NCBI RefSeq assembly: GCF_017742215.1
Contig: NZ_JAGHKP010000003.1
Coordinates: forward strand, 1,236,308 to 1,300,307
Direction: 5' to 3'
Source of the DNA: Chitinophaga chungangae
GTDB lineage: Bacteria > Bacteroidota > Bacteroidia > Chitinophagales > Chitinophagaceae
DNA: 64,000 bases
Of this stretch, positions 26,401-33,869 are shown one piece after another (the first letter of the stretch is position 1; each line of letters opens with the position of its first letter). The notes beneath the pieces were generated by a model. It worked only from the letters and a program-made list of their open reading frames with translations. It was not told the DNA's origin and did not search any database. The position numbers and the translations under genes are program-made.

Positions 26401-28722
26401 ACGCTGCAAGACCTTTTGCAACACCCGCAGGCGCAGCAGCTCGTGATACAGCTCGCCGGCCTGCAGGAAACCCTTCATCAACTCGATCTTCAACTGCAAC
26501 AAACCTTACAGGACGCGCCGCCGCAACATTTCCGCGAACTGCGCGACCTGCTCGAAAGCATCCAGCTGAACGCGCCCGCATTGGAAGAGCTGCTGCCCGC
26601 GCTCGGCAATTACCTGGACATGCCCGGCCTGCTCAAACAGGCGCTGCGCGCGCTTCCCTTTACACCGCCTGAAATGGAAGCGGGCATGGCGCATAAAACA
26701 TTGCGCCGGTTCTACCAGTTCAACAAACCATTCGCCAATACCGGCAGCCAGGCCGTGGAACAGATCGTTGAAAATGTGCGCCATTGTTACCACGAACTGC
26801 TGAAACTCAATGCCGCGTTCATTCTCGCCAATATCGGCGAACGTTTCCGCGGACACGTAAAACTGAGCAACCGCGCCATTTCGCAGGTGGAAGAAGACCA
26901 GCAGGAATTTGCGAAACAATACGCGGAAGGCCGCAAGATCCTGGAGAACGAATTTTCCAAAACCATGCGCCACAAAAGCATCCGCGAGCTTTGTTCCCGC
27001 GGAAGCGGCCTTGTGCTGCGCGATCTGAAACCGGTATGGCTCATGAGCCCGCTCAGCGTCAGCGATTCCTTCCCCATCGACCAGCCTTTTTTTGACGCCG
27101 TTATTTTCGACGAGGCCAGCCAGATCACCCTCGAAGAAGGCGTGCCCGCGCTATACCGCGCGCCGCAAACCATTATCGTGGGAGACGACCGCCAGATGCC
27201 GCCTACCGACTTCTTCTCCGCCAGGTCCGGCGACCCGGACGACCTGGAGCGCAACGACGAGGAAGACGAAATTCTCAGCGCCGACGCGGACAGCCTGCTC
27301 ACCCAGGGCGCGCGCAAAATGAACAGCGTGATGCTGGGCTGGCACTACCGCAGTCATTTCGAAACGCTGATCAGCTACAGCAACCACGCTTTTTACGGCG
27401 CGAACCTGCTCACGGTGCCCGACAGGAGCATTCATACCGCGGAGAAAAACGCCATCAGCGTACAACAACCTTCCGACGCGCTGTTCAACGTCAATGCCCT
27501 GTTCGACCGCAGCATCAGTTATCACCACATTCCCAACGGCACTTACGCCAAACGCGGCAACACCGCCGAAGCGGCGTACATCGCGCACCTGGTGCGGGAG
27601 CTGCTGTACCGAAATACGAAAGAAAGCATCGGCATCGTGGCGTTCAGCCAGGAACAGCAGCATTGCATAGAAACTGCGCTGGAAGCGCTTTGCACCAACG
27701 ACAAACGTTTCGACGAACTGCTGGAAGACGCCACCGAACGCACCGACGATGGCCAGTTCACCGGGCTGTTCGTCAAAAACCTGGAGAATGTGCAGGGAGA
27801 CGAGCGCGACATCATCATCATGAGCGTCTGTTACGCGCCCGACCACCGCGGGAAAATGAGCATGCATTTCGGTCCTATCAACAAAAAAGGCGGCGAAAAA
27901 CGCCTGAACGTAATTTTCAGCCGCGCGCGCCAGCACATGGCCATCGTGAGCAGCATCCGCTTTCACCAGATCACGAACGTATATAACGCCGGCGCCAATT
28001 ACCTGCGCAGGTTCCTGCAATACGCCGAGAACGTGAGCACCGGCAATATGTCCGCCGCGCGCGGCATACTCGACGCGCTGGCCACCGGCAAACCATCGCA
28101 GCGTTACCGTTCAGGCGATACCGTTATATTGAAAGAAATCAGGGAACAGCTCGAACAACAGGGCCTGGAAGTATCCGAACAGATCGGCCAGAGCGGTTTC
28201 CGCTGTTCGCTTGCAGTGAAGGCCGATCCTAAGGACAAAGCGTATGCGCTGGGAATACAAGTGGACGACGAGGCATGGTACCAGCATGAAAACGTGCTGG
28301 AGCAATATTACCAGCGCCCGGCAGTGCTCGAAAGTTTCGGCTGGCAGGTGCTGACCGTGTATGCGAAAGACTGGCTGCAGCAGCCGCAGAAAGTGATCGA
28401 AGAGATCCTGCGGCGCCTGGGCAAACCGCAGCAGGCCGCGCCGCTCAATTCGCTGATCGCGCAGGATGCGGTGCCGGCGGGCACTACGCGATTGCTCCAG
28501 GGAGAAGGCAAAAACGAAAAATTTTGGGAAGCGGCCGTAAGCGGTTCCAAATTATTCATCCGGCAGGGCAAAAGCGGCACCAAAGGCCAGATACAGGTAA
28601 AAACCTGCATCGATGCGGAAGACGCGGAAAAAGAAAAGGAAAAGATGATCGAAGAAAAAAAGAACGGCGGCTGGAAATTGCCAGGCGAAGCGGATGCTAC
28701 GGGGCAACCGGAGCTGTTCTGA
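23452..28722 (+). CDS. Multidomain DUF4011/SF1 helicase with degenerate kinase lobe, nuclease-fold and WGR domains
   Basis: A 1756-residue protein starting at a TTG. Residues about 20-211 look like the C-lobe of a protein kinase without catalytic residues: GYRSYEMLLGHHDEQ then TDIFCLGLVLASIALG (124-154) and LDRSHRTRDLQEAIHRLEHY. DUF4011 follows (about 225-480). The COG1112-type helicase has Walker A GPPGTGKS (604-611), DEAS (1220-1223), VGDDRQMPP (1243-1251), VQGDERD (1447-1453) and RLNVIFSRAR (1484-1493). Residues about 1540-1640 resemble the Vsr/MTES_1575 nuclease fold, but the expected D and E are replaced (CSLAVKA; LGIQVDDEAW). Residues 1685-1745 are a WGR domain (NEKFWEAAVSGSKLFIRQGK then SGTKGQIQVKT). 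Relatives of this helicase occur in antiphage systems (for example Mokosh), but no nuclease partner is adjacent. Substrate and role are unknown. Confidence 0.85.
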   Translation: MTTISFRQFLQTAFQHGAYSTDDVIAAVLPLFRTVQSLHDAALVAPFDDENALQAQTRIITIDTAAAHPGLDAIARIEALFNSHNPHFEVVDKVKLLADQPEAINLRIHRDITQQPNHAAYVPGYRSYEMLLGHHDEQTDIFCLGLVLASIALGINLYEPEGLDQLVAQRQHPLRFKQLHPAIGTLITEMTELDRSHRTRDLQEAIHRLEHYRDFDPEKQLDLAQVAGWVTHDRSERQHFILNKLRNRLFDVSRRNRLLYYKPNTRFANLTISSVPMVLHHQSIRPELLFTWNPDLAEKITGMKDLPLNKYLRFEDHPYLPAVLNKIRLEARKDIQEYGFSQLKLVIAFLKWYNLPEDPEETIFSPLLLIPVELKKKKQVGGDQYVLSITDNNAEVNPVLANQLRELYGIELPDMVDLEDMSMEQFVQLLQMQVEGANRGIVLQHMQKPRIKLIYKEAKDTVQQYQKKQPETTPVEAQLPPVSEDVTEKTIPAENTSTAEDHELFQLAEGEHNPYRWEFDSCHVVLGNFNYKKMSLVRDYNSALDQPQQHGVFDQLFSAQPRPVADETPAPALPEEWYHVIQADPTQARAILLARNGESYIIQGPPGTGKSQTITNLIADFVARGKQVLFVCEKRAALDVVYHRLKQQGLDELCSYIHDSQADKRSFIRDLKQTYETGLRPGADQHTIHVKRNALLHTLRTQLERLQEFHDTHAREEEQAGIAVRALIERLLALKDLVKPLSSEDEETLPHYKQWLQSGAMVEQLGEALEESGAEPVFAMHPLSRVNEKIFASEQPISQLRQHTEQSLAMLEKTTGFAETLDELKQLVLQSTLLLPLAQSNNLQLVDGRNPEAIAFEKELAQLRVLQQEADRTIMQNSGWVKKFSEQDTAQAIGIAARYELSFWRFLSGAWRGLKKKMQVSYDFSAHAVPPAFSVVLQQLQEEYNAARNLLQARKAVQQQYRIDNIELTWLSIERLRLKLHEPTLQDLLQHPQAQQLVIQLAGLQETLHQLDLQLQQTLQDAPPQHFRELRDLLESIQLNAPALEELLPALGNYLDMPGLLKQALRALPFTPPEMEAGMAHKTLRRFYQFNKPFANTGSQAVEQIVENVRHCYHELLKLNAAFILANIGERFRGHVKLSNRAISQVEEDQQEFAKQYAEGRKILENEFSKTMRHKSIRELCSRGSGLVLRDLKPVWLMSPLSVSDSFPIDQPFFDAVIFDEASQITLEEGVPALYRAPQTIIVGDDRQMPPTDFFSARSGDPDDLERNDEEDEILSADADSLLTQGARKMNSVMLGWHYRSHFETLISYSNHAFYGANLLTVPDRSIHTAEKNAISVQQPSDALFNVNALFDRSISYHHIPNGTYAKRGNTAEAAYIAHLVRELLYRNTKESIGIVAFSQEQQHCIETALEALCTNDKRFDELLEDATERTDDGQFTGLFVKNLENVQGDERDIIIMSVCYAPDHRGKMSMHFGPINKKGGEKRLNVIFSRARQHMAIVSSIRFHQITNVYNAGANYLRRFLQYAENVSTGNMSAARGILDALATGKPSQRYRSGDTVILKEIREQLEQQGLEVSEQIGQSGFRCSLAVKADPKDKAYALGIQVDDEAWYQHENVLEQYYQRPAVLESFGWQVLTVYAKDWLQQPQKVIEEILRRLGKPQQAAPLNSLIAQDAVPAGTTRLLQGEGKNEKFWEAAVSGSKLFIRQGKSGTKGQIQVKTCIDAEDAEKEKEKMIEEKKNGGWKLPGEADATGQPELF

Positions 28723-28833
28723 GAAAGATCGTTCGCGGTTCTTCCCTGTTTCGTCTGCACATTTACAGCAGTGATCTACTTCAGGCATTTCAACATTTTT
28801 CTGTGGATAGCTTTGACGTAAAATACCTGTCAC

Positions 28834-29061
28834 ATGAAAGCGTCAACAGAAAGAAAGATCATCCGCTGGCTGCACATTCTTCTCAGCATTCCCATTATCG
28901 GGTATATTTACGGGCCCGTATCGTCTATTCCCGCGGCGGCGGACGCCGTACGGTTCGTTTTTATGCCCATTGTGGCACTGAGCGGCTTCTGGATGTGGAA
29001 ACGGCACTGGTTCGTAAAAAAACGGGGCAAAACGGCCCTATATCGTGAGCAGCCGCGCTGA
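28834..29061 (+). CDS. Small membrane protein of unknown function
   Basis: A 75-residue frame with two hydrophobic segments (IIRWLHILLSIPIIGYIYGP and FVFMPIVALSGFWMW) and basic ends. No family recognised. Its 3' end overlaps the end of the convergent exonuclease gene by 24 bases. Length and clean two-helix topology favour a real gene. Confidence 0.6.
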   Translation: MKASTERKIIRWLHILLSIPIIGYIYGPVSSIPAAADAVRFVFMPIVALSGFWMWKRHWFVKKRGKTALYREQPR

Positions 29062-30405
29062 ATTGGCCGTGGCGTATGAACGGAGCAGGTTGAGGATAAA
29101 CTCGTTTTCCGGGTACTGCGTCAGCAGGTCTTTCAACATATCGCTGCCGGGCACGGCCACGTCTTTCGGCACATACCCCATGCCATAGAATTTCCCTTTC
29201 TCCATCAAAATGCAGCTTTGCTCGGAAGCATTCCGCCCGTTGTCGAGTATCACATAAGAGGGATGTTCCGATTGCAGGTGCCCGATGGCTTTGAGCACGC
29301 GCTGGTTGTATTTCAGCGGTTTTTCCTTTTTGCTGCAGGCGCCTTTGCAGGTTTTATCCGCAATACCCACGCATTCGTCGTGACCCGTTTGCAGGAAACA
29401 AAGTTTGGGGCACAGCTTAAAATCGCGGATCAGCTCGCGCAGGCGCGTATGGCCGTCGGCGAGCATATTGAAACTGTACAGCGGCGTGCTGTATTTCCTT
29501 CTTTTTTCGATGGCCAGGCGAAGATAACCCTGCTGGTCTTCGAAGGCATAAAACCCGAATTTCGATTCGATCCTTTTCTGCGCATTGTTGTATTGCGGCC
29601 ACAGGCGCCGTATCTCCACCGATTCGAGGATAAACGCCATCAGTTCGGTGCCAGTTTTTTCGTAGGAAATGCTGTGCACGTTGCGGAGAAATTCCTGCCG
29701 CTGGCGGCCGGTGCTGTTGCCGGTAAAATGACTGGTGACGCGTTTGCGGATATTGCGCGCCTTCCCAACGTACACCACTTTTCCTTTTTCGTTGTGGAAA
29801 TAATACACGCCCGGGGTAGCCGGCAGCTCTTCCACATGTTCCTGCGGAAGGTGCAGTGGCAGCCATTTTTCGCGTGAGCGCCCGCTGAGCGCCTGCGCAA
29901 TGGCTCCCTGCGTATCCGCCCCCAGTAACATTTCAAACAGCTGTACGGTGGCGAGCGCGTCGCCGGTGGCGCGGTGGCGGTTCTGGATATTGATCTTCAG
30001 CTGGCGGCACAGGTTCCCGAGGCTGTAGCTGGGGAAACCGGGAAATACTTTACGGCTGAGCCGCACGGTGCAGAGCTTTTTATTTTGCAGCTTAAAACCG
30101 CACATATCCAGCTGGTGGCGCAGGAAGGAATAGTCGAAATTGACGTTGTGCGCGATGAAAATATTATTTCCGAGCAGCTGATAGATCTCTTCCGCCACGG
30201 ATTCAAACGGCGGCGCGTTCTCCACCATTTCGTCCGTAATGCCCGTCAGCGCCTGGATATACCGCGGAATAGGCATGCCGGGATTCACCAGCGTTTCGTA
30301 CTGGCGCACGATCTCTTTCCCGTCGTGAATAAAAATGGCAACTTCCGTGATACTGCCGGCGCTGGCATGGCCGCCGGTAGTTTCGATGTCTACGATCGCA
30401 TACAT
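29038..30405 (-). CDS. DnaQ-like 3'-5' exonuclease fused to a GIY-YIG (UvrC/Cho-like) nuclease
   Basis: About 455 residues. The N-terminal 165 residues are a DEDDh exonuclease: MYAIVDIETTGGHASAGSIT, HNVNFDYSFLRHQL and NRHRATGDALATVQLFEMLL. From about residue 200 a GIY-YIG domain begins (LPATPGVYYFHNEKGKVVYV, GKARNIRKRV), followed by a UvrC/Cho-like region with cysteines (GIADKTCKGACSKKEKP). It is a fusion known in Bacteroidota and Actinobacteria, thought to act in DNA repair by incision and trimming; that role is inference. The start at 30405 (MYAIVDI) is chosen because a TATATTTG -7 box (30417-30410) lies just upstream, implying an almost leaderless message. Confidence 0.88.
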   Translation of the reverse strand: MYAIVDIETTGGHASAGSITEVAIFIHDGKEIVRQYETLVNPGMPIPRYIQALTGITDEMVENAPPFESVAEEIYQLLGNNIFIAHNVNFDYSFLRHQLDMCGFKLQNKKLCTVRLSRKVFPGFPSYSLGNLCRQLKINIQNRHRATGDALATVQLFEMLLGADTQGAIAQALSGRSREKWLPLHLPQEHVEELPATPGVYYFHNEKGKVVYVGKARNIRKRVTSHFTGNSTGRQRQEFLRNVHSISYEKTGTELMAFILESVEIRRLWPQYNNAQKRIESKFGFYAFEDQQGYLRLAIEKRRKYSTPLYSFNMLADGHTRLRELIRDFKLCPKLCFLQTGHDECVGIADKTCKGACSKKEKPLKYNQRVLKAIGHLQSEHPSYVILDNGRNASEQSCILMEKGKFYGMGYVPKDVAVPGSDMLKDLLTQYPENEFILNLLRSYATANSARLLTI

Positions 30406-30530
30406 ACCGCAAATATACGGCTTGGTACGCATCGTATCTGCGCAGGCTCTCCCATAGGTATTTTAACCATCCGTCCGGCGCTGAAAACCAGCATGATCCA
30501 AATGGTGCAGTATTTGTATACTTTTTTCTT

Positions 30531-31346
30531 ATGGAATGGACGAACCTTATTTTCGAAAAACTCGACCGGTGGCTGCAGGCGGGCGTCAAAATGCTGCCCA
30601 ATCTCGCCCTGGCGGCCATCATTTTCACCATCTTTTTTTTACTGGCGAAACTGACGCGCAGACTGGTGTACAAGCTGTCGTGCAGACTGTCGCACAAACA
30701 GGCCGTCAGCAACCTGCTGGCCACGGTGGCGCATTTCATCGTATTCGCCATCGGGCTGTTCACCTCGCTGGAAATACTGAAGCTGGATAAAGCCGTGTCT
30801 TCGCTGCTCGCCGGCGCCGGCATTATCGGCCTGGCGCTGGGCTTTGCTTTCCAGGACCTTACGTCCAATTTCATTTCCGGCATTTACATCACCTTCCGCA
30901 AACCCTTCGACGTGGGGCATATCATTGAAACGAACGGGTTCACCGGCAGCGTGGAGAACATCCAGTTCCGCTCCACCACCATGCGCACGTTCGACGGGCT
31001 GCACCTCATCATCCCGAATAAAGACATTTTCCAGAAACCGATCATCAACCACTCATTGACCACGGAAAGAAGGATCGAGCTTCATTTCACCGTACCCTTC
31101 AACAAAGAACCCCCGCCCGTGCTGGACGACATCGTGCAAACCCTTCGCGGCATCGTCAAAAAAGAACGGCAAAGCGGCGTCAGGAAAGCGCCGGAAGTGT
31201 TCTTCGAGAACATTGAGGGGAACAACCTCAAACTGCTCGTCAGCCTCTGGATCAACAACAGTAAAGAAAGTTCCTTCAACCAGGCGCGGCACCGCCTCAT
31301 TACGCAGGTGCTCGACGCGCTGCGGCAAAAACAACTATTACCTTAA
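30531..31346 (+). CDS. Mechanosensitive channel, MscS family
   Basis: A 271-residue small-conductance mechanosensitive channel. Three membrane segments precede the pore helix, which is seen in LLAGAGIIGLALGFAFQDLT and SNFISGIYI, then the MscS beta domain (RKPFDVGHIIETNGFTGSVE, FRSTTMRTFDGLHLIIPNKD). It releases solutes on osmotic downshift at the inner membrane. Divergent from the exonuclease fusion. Confidence 0.93.
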   Translation: MEWTNLIFEKLDRWLQAGVKMLPNLALAAIIFTIFFLLAKLTRRLVYKLSCRLSHKQAVSNLLATVAHFIVFAIGLFTSLEILKLDKAVSSLLAGAGIIGLALGFAFQDLTSNFISGIYITFRKPFDVGHIIETNGFTGSVENIQFRSTTMRTFDGLHLIIPNKDIFQKPIINHSLTTERRIELHFTVPFNKEPPPVLDDIVQTLRGIVKKERQSGVRKAPEVFFENIEGNNLKLLVSLWINNSKESSFNQARHRLITQVLDALRQKQLLP

Positions 31347-31492
31347 TTACCCGCCGGTACCGAAATTCCCCAAAATGCGACACAGATGCAACCATATCCA
31401 TGGCTGTTTTGCGGTTGTTTCGCATGGTTCGGATTTTGCACAATATTTCTTACAAAAACAAAATCAAGCCGTTCACCATTAAACTTGATCCC

Positions 31493-31843
31493 ATGCAAAC
31501 CACAAAACAGCAGCAGCCGGCCGGCAACCCGGCAAAAGGCCCGAGCCCGGTAAATACCGAATTCAGGGCCGGAGGCGAAGAGGAAAAATGGCCGGAAGAC
31601 CCGCAGGGCGCAGACCTTAACCAGGAATTCGACCAGGAAGCGGCCATCGACAGGGAAAGAGAGGTACAGGAAGCGGAAGACGGGGATATCGTGGAAAACG
31701 ACCGTCCGGGGCATGCAGCTGGCAATTCGGCCGGCGCTTCGCCGGAAGCGTATGAAGAAACGGAAGACAAGGAAGAAGACGAAGCGGTGAATTTCGACGA
31801 CCTGGGCGATGAGGAAGATGAACTCGAAAACAGGAGTTATTAA
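31493..31843 (+). CDS. Small acidic protein of unknown function
   Basis: A 116-residue, strongly acidic, low-complexity protein from the ATG at 31493 (MQTTKQQQPAGNPAKGPSPV). It is rich in E, D and Q and ends with NFDDLGDEEDELENRSY. No domain or membrane segment is seen, and it is probably disordered. Proteins of this composition are common and unassigned in Chitinophagaceae. The next small gene follows after 40 bases. Confidence 0.6.
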   Translation: MQTTKQQQPAGNPAKGPSPVNTEFRAGGEEEKWPEDPQGADLNQEFDQEAAIDREREVQEAEDGDIVENDRPGHAAGNSAGASPEAYEETEDKEEDEAVNFDDLGDEEDELENRSY

Positions 31844-31883
31844 TTGTTTAACCATATCATTCACATACAAAACTGAAAGACCA

Positions 31884-32135
31884 ATGAAATCACGTATCGT
31901 ACCATTAGGCGTACTCGGGCTGATGATCGCCTTTGTAGTAGCCCAGGCAGGAAACGGGTTTACGGGCGAGTCCACTCTCCCGGTGAATCAGGGATATTCT
32001 TTAATGGCAAAAGACACTGTGCCGGAAAACCCGCAGGACACCATGAAGAAAAAAAGGAAAAAAGACAAAAAGAAAGACAAGGACACGTCTAACCTGCCTA
32101 AACCAGACACTTTTAAAACATCGTTTCGGCCATAG
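31884..32135 (+). CDS. Small exported lysine-rich protein of unknown function
   Basis: An 83-residue protein from the ATG at 31884. An N-terminal signal-like segment (MKSRIVPLGVLGLMIAFVVA then QAG) is followed by a short mature part with a dense lysine block (KKKRKKDKKKDKD) and prolines. Probably secreted to the periplasm; function unknown. A terminator follows. Confidence 0.6.
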   Translation: MKSRIVPLGVLGLMIAFVVAQAGNGFTGESTLPVNQGYSLMAKDTVPENPQDTMKKKRKKDKKKDKDTSNLPKPDTFKTSFRP

Positions 32136-32165
32136 CATACAGGATGTTTGATTTTGAAAATGGAA

Positions 32166-32203
32166 AGCGCCCGCCAGGATAGAATCCTGACGGGCGCTTT
32201 TTT
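32166..32203 (+). terminator. Rho-independent terminator
   Basis: AGCGCCCG and CGGGCGCT arms, with an inner CAGGAT/ATCCTG stem, are followed by a T run. It closes the unit of the two small genes at 31493-32135. Confidence 0.85.
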
Positions 32204-32219
32204 ATACCGGGGTTGAAGT

Positions 32220-32942
32220 TTATCCAACCGCAATATTATTTCCGAAACCCGCATTTTTTTCCTCAAGATGTTGTTTGAATCCCCTGATATCGTTGCGCAC
32301 CAGGCTTTCAAATGCGGGATTGAACAACCGGGCGATACCCTCACCCACGAACCCGGCCGGCGGGCGGTACGTGATGGTCACCAGCAATTCGGTGCCGCCG
32401 TTTTCCGCGTCCTTGAAACGGATCTTCCCGGCGTTGGCCAGCTGTGCGCCTTCGAGCGAGCGCCAGCCCAACATTTCGTTCGGTTCGTCTTCCACGATCT
32501 CCGCATCCCATTCCAGCTTGATATTGCCGGCCAGCCGGATGGTCCAGTGGCTGTACCGTTCGTCCTGCACTTCCACATCGTGCAGGTGCGCCATAAACGC
32601 GGGAAGGTTTTCCAGCTTGCGCCAGTAGGCGTATACTTCGGCCCGCGGGCGGTTCACCTCGAAAGTGGTGCGGATATTCACTGCCCGGGCGTGTTTGGGC
32701 CTGCTGTCCTCAATGATGGCCGAAATCGGGCAATTGCCTGATACCCCCCGGTACAGCAGGTAACCACCTGCCAGGATGCGAAATAAGCTCTTTACCGGGG
32801 TTTTACCAATGTCCGCCAGTCCTATGTACACCAGCGAAGCGCCGGCGGCGGAAGAAATGATCCTGCCTGTTTTCGACACGTTGATCACGGTGGAATTTTC
32901 ATATAACCCGCCCGCACGGGGCGTTCCTTTTTCCTGCTGCAT
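32220..32942 (-). CDS. SRPBCC-family protein with N-terminal membrane region
   Basis: A 240-residue protein. Residues 20-75 form a YgaP/DUF2892-like pair of hydrophobic segments (SKTGRIISSAAGASLVYIGL, FRILAGGYLLYRGVSGNCP). Residues about 85-225 are a SRPBCC/polyketide-cyclase fold (NIRTTFEVNRPRAEVYAYWR, WDAEIVEDEPNEMLGWRSLE, GGTELLVTITYRPPAGFVGE). Such proteins carry a hydrophobic ligand pocket; the ligand is unknown. The gene is convergent with the small-gene unit. Confidence 0.85.
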   Translation of the reverse strand: MQQEKGTPRAGGLYENSTVINVSKTGRIISSAAGASLVYIGLADIGKTPVKSLFRILAGGYLLYRGVSGNCPISAIIEDSRPKHARAVNIRTTFEVNRPRAEVYAYWRKLENLPAFMAHLHDVEVQDERYSHWTIRLAGNIKLEWDAEIVEDEPNEMLGWRSLEGAQLANAGKIRFKDAENGGTELLVTITYRPPAGFVGEGIARLFNPAFESLVRNDIRGFKQHLEEKNAGFGNNIAVG

Positions 32943-33092
32943 ATAAATTCATTTTGTGTTATATCATCCAAAACCTTGCAAGAGTTAAAAACTGTTAATT
33001 TTCAACGAGTTTCATCATAAAGCTGTGTAGTTAATTCCCCAGCTTTTCCCATCTTGTAAACAAAAGATGCGGGCGTTTTGTTCCGCCTTCAT

Positions 33093-33147
33093 ATGCGGAA
33101 GCCCGCTGTACGAACTTCAAACGGTTTCATACAGCGGGCTTCCGTAT
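33093..33147. repeat. Long perfect hairpin (inverted repeat) between genes
   Basis: CGGAAGCCCGCTGTA (33096-33110) and TACAGCGGGCTTCCG (33130-33144) are perfectly complementary, 15 pairs around a 19-base loop, and a few more pairs extend it. It lies 21 bases beyond the stop of the PfpI-like gene on the minus strand. No T run follows on either strand, so it may be a terminator-like or mRNA-stabilising element. Confidence 0.65.
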
Positions 33148-33167
33148 TTCAAATGCGACGATAATTT

Positions 33168-33752
33168 TTACCCGAGCTGGTGCACGCCGCGCGTTCTTGA
33201 CAGGTGCTGGCCTTCGCCGATCTCTTCGATCATCTTCTTGCAAAATGCGGGAAGGTCGCCAGGGTTGCGGCTGGTTACGATACCATTGTCTACTACCACT
33301 TCCTGGTCCACCCACTTCGCGCCGGCATTGATCAGGTCGGTTTTGAGGGAAGGCCATGATGTGACCGTTCTGCCTTCCAGTGCATTCGTTTCGATCAGCG
33401 TCCACGGGCCATGGCAAATGGCGGCAATGGGTTTTGCCTCGTCCGTGAAGCCGGTCACGAAAGCTACCGCATCCGGGTCCATCCGCAGCTTGTCGGGATT
33501 GATCACGCCGCCGGGCAATACCAGCGCGTCGAAATCGCCGGCGCTTACGTCTGTCACAACGGCGTCCACTTTATATTCTTTGCCCCAGTTTTTTTCCGCC
33601 CATGATTTGATCGTGCCCGGTTTGAGCGACACCACCGTTACCTGCGCGCCCGCGTTTTTCAGCGCTTCTACCGGCTGGGTAAATTCAGATTCCTCGAAGC
33701 CGTCCGTCACCAGCACGGCCACTTTTTTGTCATTCAAAGATGGCTGTTTCAT
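33168..33752 (-). CDS. DJ-1/PfpI-family (type 1 glutamine amidotransferase-like) protein
   Basis: A 194-residue protein from the ATG at 33752 (MKQPSLNDKKVAVLVTDGFE). The active cysteine is in AAICHGPWTLIE with the family glutamate in DGFEESEF. It resembles YhbO/PfpI proteins described as deglycases or stress proteins. Cytoplasmic. A strong hairpin lies behind it. Confidence 0.9.
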   Translation of the reverse strand: MKQPSLNDKKVAVLVTDGFEESEFTQPVEALKNAGAQVTVVSLKPGTIKSWAEKNWGKEYKVDAVVTDVSAGDFDALVLPGGVINPDKLRMDPDAVAFVTGFTDEAKPIAAICHGPWTLIETNALEGRTVTSWPSLKTDLINAGAKWVDQEVVVDNGIVTSRNPGDLPAFCKKMIEEIGEGQHLSRTRGVHQLG

Positions 33753-33869
33753 GATTGTTGTTTTAGGTGATACAATACATAAAATGCCGCAAAAACAATT
33801 CCGCGCCAACAGCCGCGGCATTTCCACCAGTTGCATCCATGTGCGGGGATTTATTTACTCAATGCGGGG

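Noticed and set aside
23452..28722. Calling the helicase a Mokosh system
   Set aside because: No PLD-type nuclease is fused or adjacent, the kinase part is degenerate and the WGR end differs. Only a distant family resemblance is claimed.
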